64,000 bases of DNA from Peptostreptococcus canis (GTDB taxonomy: Bacteria > Bacillota > Clostridia > Peptostreptococcales > Peptostreptococcaceae): assembly GCF_014229965.1 (NCBI RefSeq), contig NZ_JABGBW010000002.1:124001-188000 (forward strand). Reading direction: 5' to 3'. Under the pieces are notes generated by a model. The model worked only from the letters and a program-made list of their open reading frames with translations. It was not told the DNA's origin and did not search any database. A program made the position numbers and the translations under genes. Shown piece by piece: positions 63,028-64,000 of the stretch. Numbering within the stretch: the first letter of the stretch is position 1; each line of letters begins with the position of its first letter.

Positions 63028-63648
63028 TTAATCTCGCACAATTATCGATCTTCTCAAATCAAGTATACTATCTATTAAATCCTCTCCTTTATCAGGGTTA
63101 AAACTTAAATTTAATTTAAACGTATTCGCGTAATTCAAAAAATCCAAATCGCTATTAGTATTGGCTATCATATAGACATCCTCAATTAACAAGTTTCTTT
63201 CTCCAATCACCATTTTATTGCATATGTCAATAAATTCTTCTCTATAATCTATTAAGTATCTGCTATTAAATAAATCATACTTTATTTCTATGATATTATT
63301 AATAATCTTCATAATATATGAATTAATTTTATCGTACACTATATCATCCGAATATATAGATATTTCATCAAATATATATTGTCCAAAAATTGGATGTACA
63401 TTTTTCTTCAGCTTAACTACATAATTATCAGGCAAAGAAAATTCCAATTTCCAGTAATTTGAATTTTCTTTTTGTAACACTATAACTTTTCTACTATCTA
63501 AATTAGTCTCAAAATCCTGAAGTGAGCATAGAAAATTGTCAATATTAAACATATCAACTCGATTTTCAAAAAATGAGTCAAACCACTTCATTATTTCCCT
63601 ATCAAATTTTAACCTCACATAATCACTTCTTTCTCTTTTTAAGTTCAT
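63028..63648 (-). CDS. Hypothetical protein overlapping a RepL-like gene
   Basis: The 206-residue protein is charged, with no signal or membrane segment, and mixed alpha/beta. I recognise no family. The ATG at 63648 overlaps the end of the preceding RepL-like gene by 26 bases and has no clear ribosome binding site, so translational coupling is likely and the start is uncertain. A different in-frame start (GTG within the first dozen codons) is possible. Confidence 0.6.
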   Translation of the reverse strand: MNLKRERSDYVRLKFDREIMKWFDSFFENRVDMFNIDNFLCSLQDFETNLDSRKVIVLQKENSNYWKLEFSLPDNYVVKLKKNVHPIFGQYIFDEISIYSDDIVYDKINSYIMKIINNIIEIKYDLFNSRYLIDYREEFIDICNKMVIGERNLLIEDVYMIANTNSDLDFLNYANTFKLNLSFNPDKGEDLIDSILDLRRSIIVRD

Positions 63649-64000
63649 TGCTATCTTTATGCTTTGTATATTCCTTTATCAACTTGTCCCTCTCATATTT
63701 CGACCCTTTATATGATACCAACGGATTAATCATATAAAGTCCATTTCGTATTTTCACCAAAAAATCTTTTTCACCGTATTCTACAAACATAACAGAAAGA
63801 CCGGTTTTTGGATAATCAAGAGTTTCTGAAAACTCATCAAGCGTCATATATATCTTATTATCCTTATCCATCAAACTTATCAATATCATTGGAATTAAGG
63901 ATTTCTTGGGCATTTTATCGCAAAAGACTTTTATATAATTTTCAGGAGAGATATTTAAAAATCTATTTCCTCTCCCAAAAGATTCTATATTTCTACTTTC
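63623..64000 (-). CDS. RepL-like winged-helix protein, N-terminus beyond window
   Basis: The frame is open to the right edge, so at least 29 codons precede the first ATG in view (63913) and the true start lies outside. The visible part reads as a winged-helix domain: ENYIKVFCDKMPKKSLIPMILISLMD, a helix-turn-helix around TLDEFSETLDYPKTGLSVMF, and a wing ending KIRNGLYMINPLV. This order resembles Firmicute plasmid replication protein RepL and its chromosomal relatives. A Lys/Arg-rich tail ends the protein. Function on the chromosome is unknown. Confidence 0.5.
   Translation of the reverse strand, partial: ESRNIESFGRGNRFLNISPENYIKVFCDKMPKKSLIPMILISLMDKDNKIYMTLDEFSETLDYPKTGLSVMFVEYGEKDFLVKIRNGLYMINPLVSYKGSKYERDKLIKEYTKHKDSNELKKRKK

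Noticed and set aside
1-64000. CRISPR arrays, tRNA or rRNA genes, prophage
   Set aside because: No regularly spaced direct repeats, no tRNA T-arm signatures and no phage structural genes were seen while reading both strands.

Overview
The window is chromosomal DNA from a very AT-rich, low-GC Gram-positive anaerobe. The gene set points to the Peptoniphilaceae/Tissierellia (Parvimonas-like) part of the Firmicutes: FabK-type fatty-acid synthesis with a FabT-like MarR regulator, a dltDXABC operon, cell-wall-binding repeat 2 (CWB2) surface proteins, S-box control of metNIQ, RNase J and a Tritrichomonas-type IMP dehydrogenase. The family assignment is inference; no rRNA or tRNA was seen. Most genes lie on the minus strand in compact operons with clear GGAGG-type ribosome binding sites and hairpin/U-run terminators.

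Layout. 1-3.9 kb: the start of an Ig-like membrane-anchored protein cut by the window edge, asnB, and two small surface or membrane proteins. 4-10.5 kb: phosphohexomutase, transaldolase, xpt, then guaB in the opposite direction, and an M3 oligoendopeptidase. 10.8-20.1 kb: a lone PTS IIC-like permease, then a locus of extracytoplasmic FMN-binding proteins. That locus holds a four-domain protein, a one-domain protein, a ferric-reductase-like membrane protein and a cell-wall-anchored FMN/CWB2 protein, followed by a frameshifted CWB2 pseudogene. 20.3-25 kb: a monofunctional GT51 transglycosylase, a DnaQ-type exonuclease, TtcA and topoisomerase III. 25.2-29.4 kb: purF, purC and gltX. 29.5-34 kb: dltD-X-A-B-C for D-alanylation of teichoic acids. 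34.3-44.2 kb: a complete acetyl-CoA carboxylase and type II fatty-acid synthesis operon, accBCDA-fabT-fabH-acpP-fabK-D-G-F-Z. It is preceded by a near-consensus sigma-A promoter bracketed by two FabT-type palindromes. 44.2-54.2 kb: an SH3/glucosaminidase autolysin, a sirtuin, a MarR regulator, scpA/scpB, a site-2 protease, RNase J, a YdjM-like membrane hydrolase, a degenerate HsdR_N-like protein and a DUF1002 protein. 54.4-57.1 kb: metN-metI-metQ under a SAM-I riboswitch. 57.2-64 kb: a small membrane protein, a decayed IS200/IS605 tnpA, a CxCxxC protein, brnQ, clpB and, at the edge, a RepL-like winged-helix protein overlapping an unknown gene.

The most interesting block is 12.1-18.8 kb. Six FMN_bind domains on membrane- or wall-attached proteins sit beside an MsrQ/ferric-reductase-like membrane protein that lacks the usual second haem histidine. 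This is a plausible extracellular electron-transfer chain spanning membrane and wall. The other strong findings are the two FabT boxes around the acc-fab promoter, a 39-aa DltX, the degraded IS200 element, and a GT51 enzyme with an apparent Glu-to-Asp change at a catalytic position.
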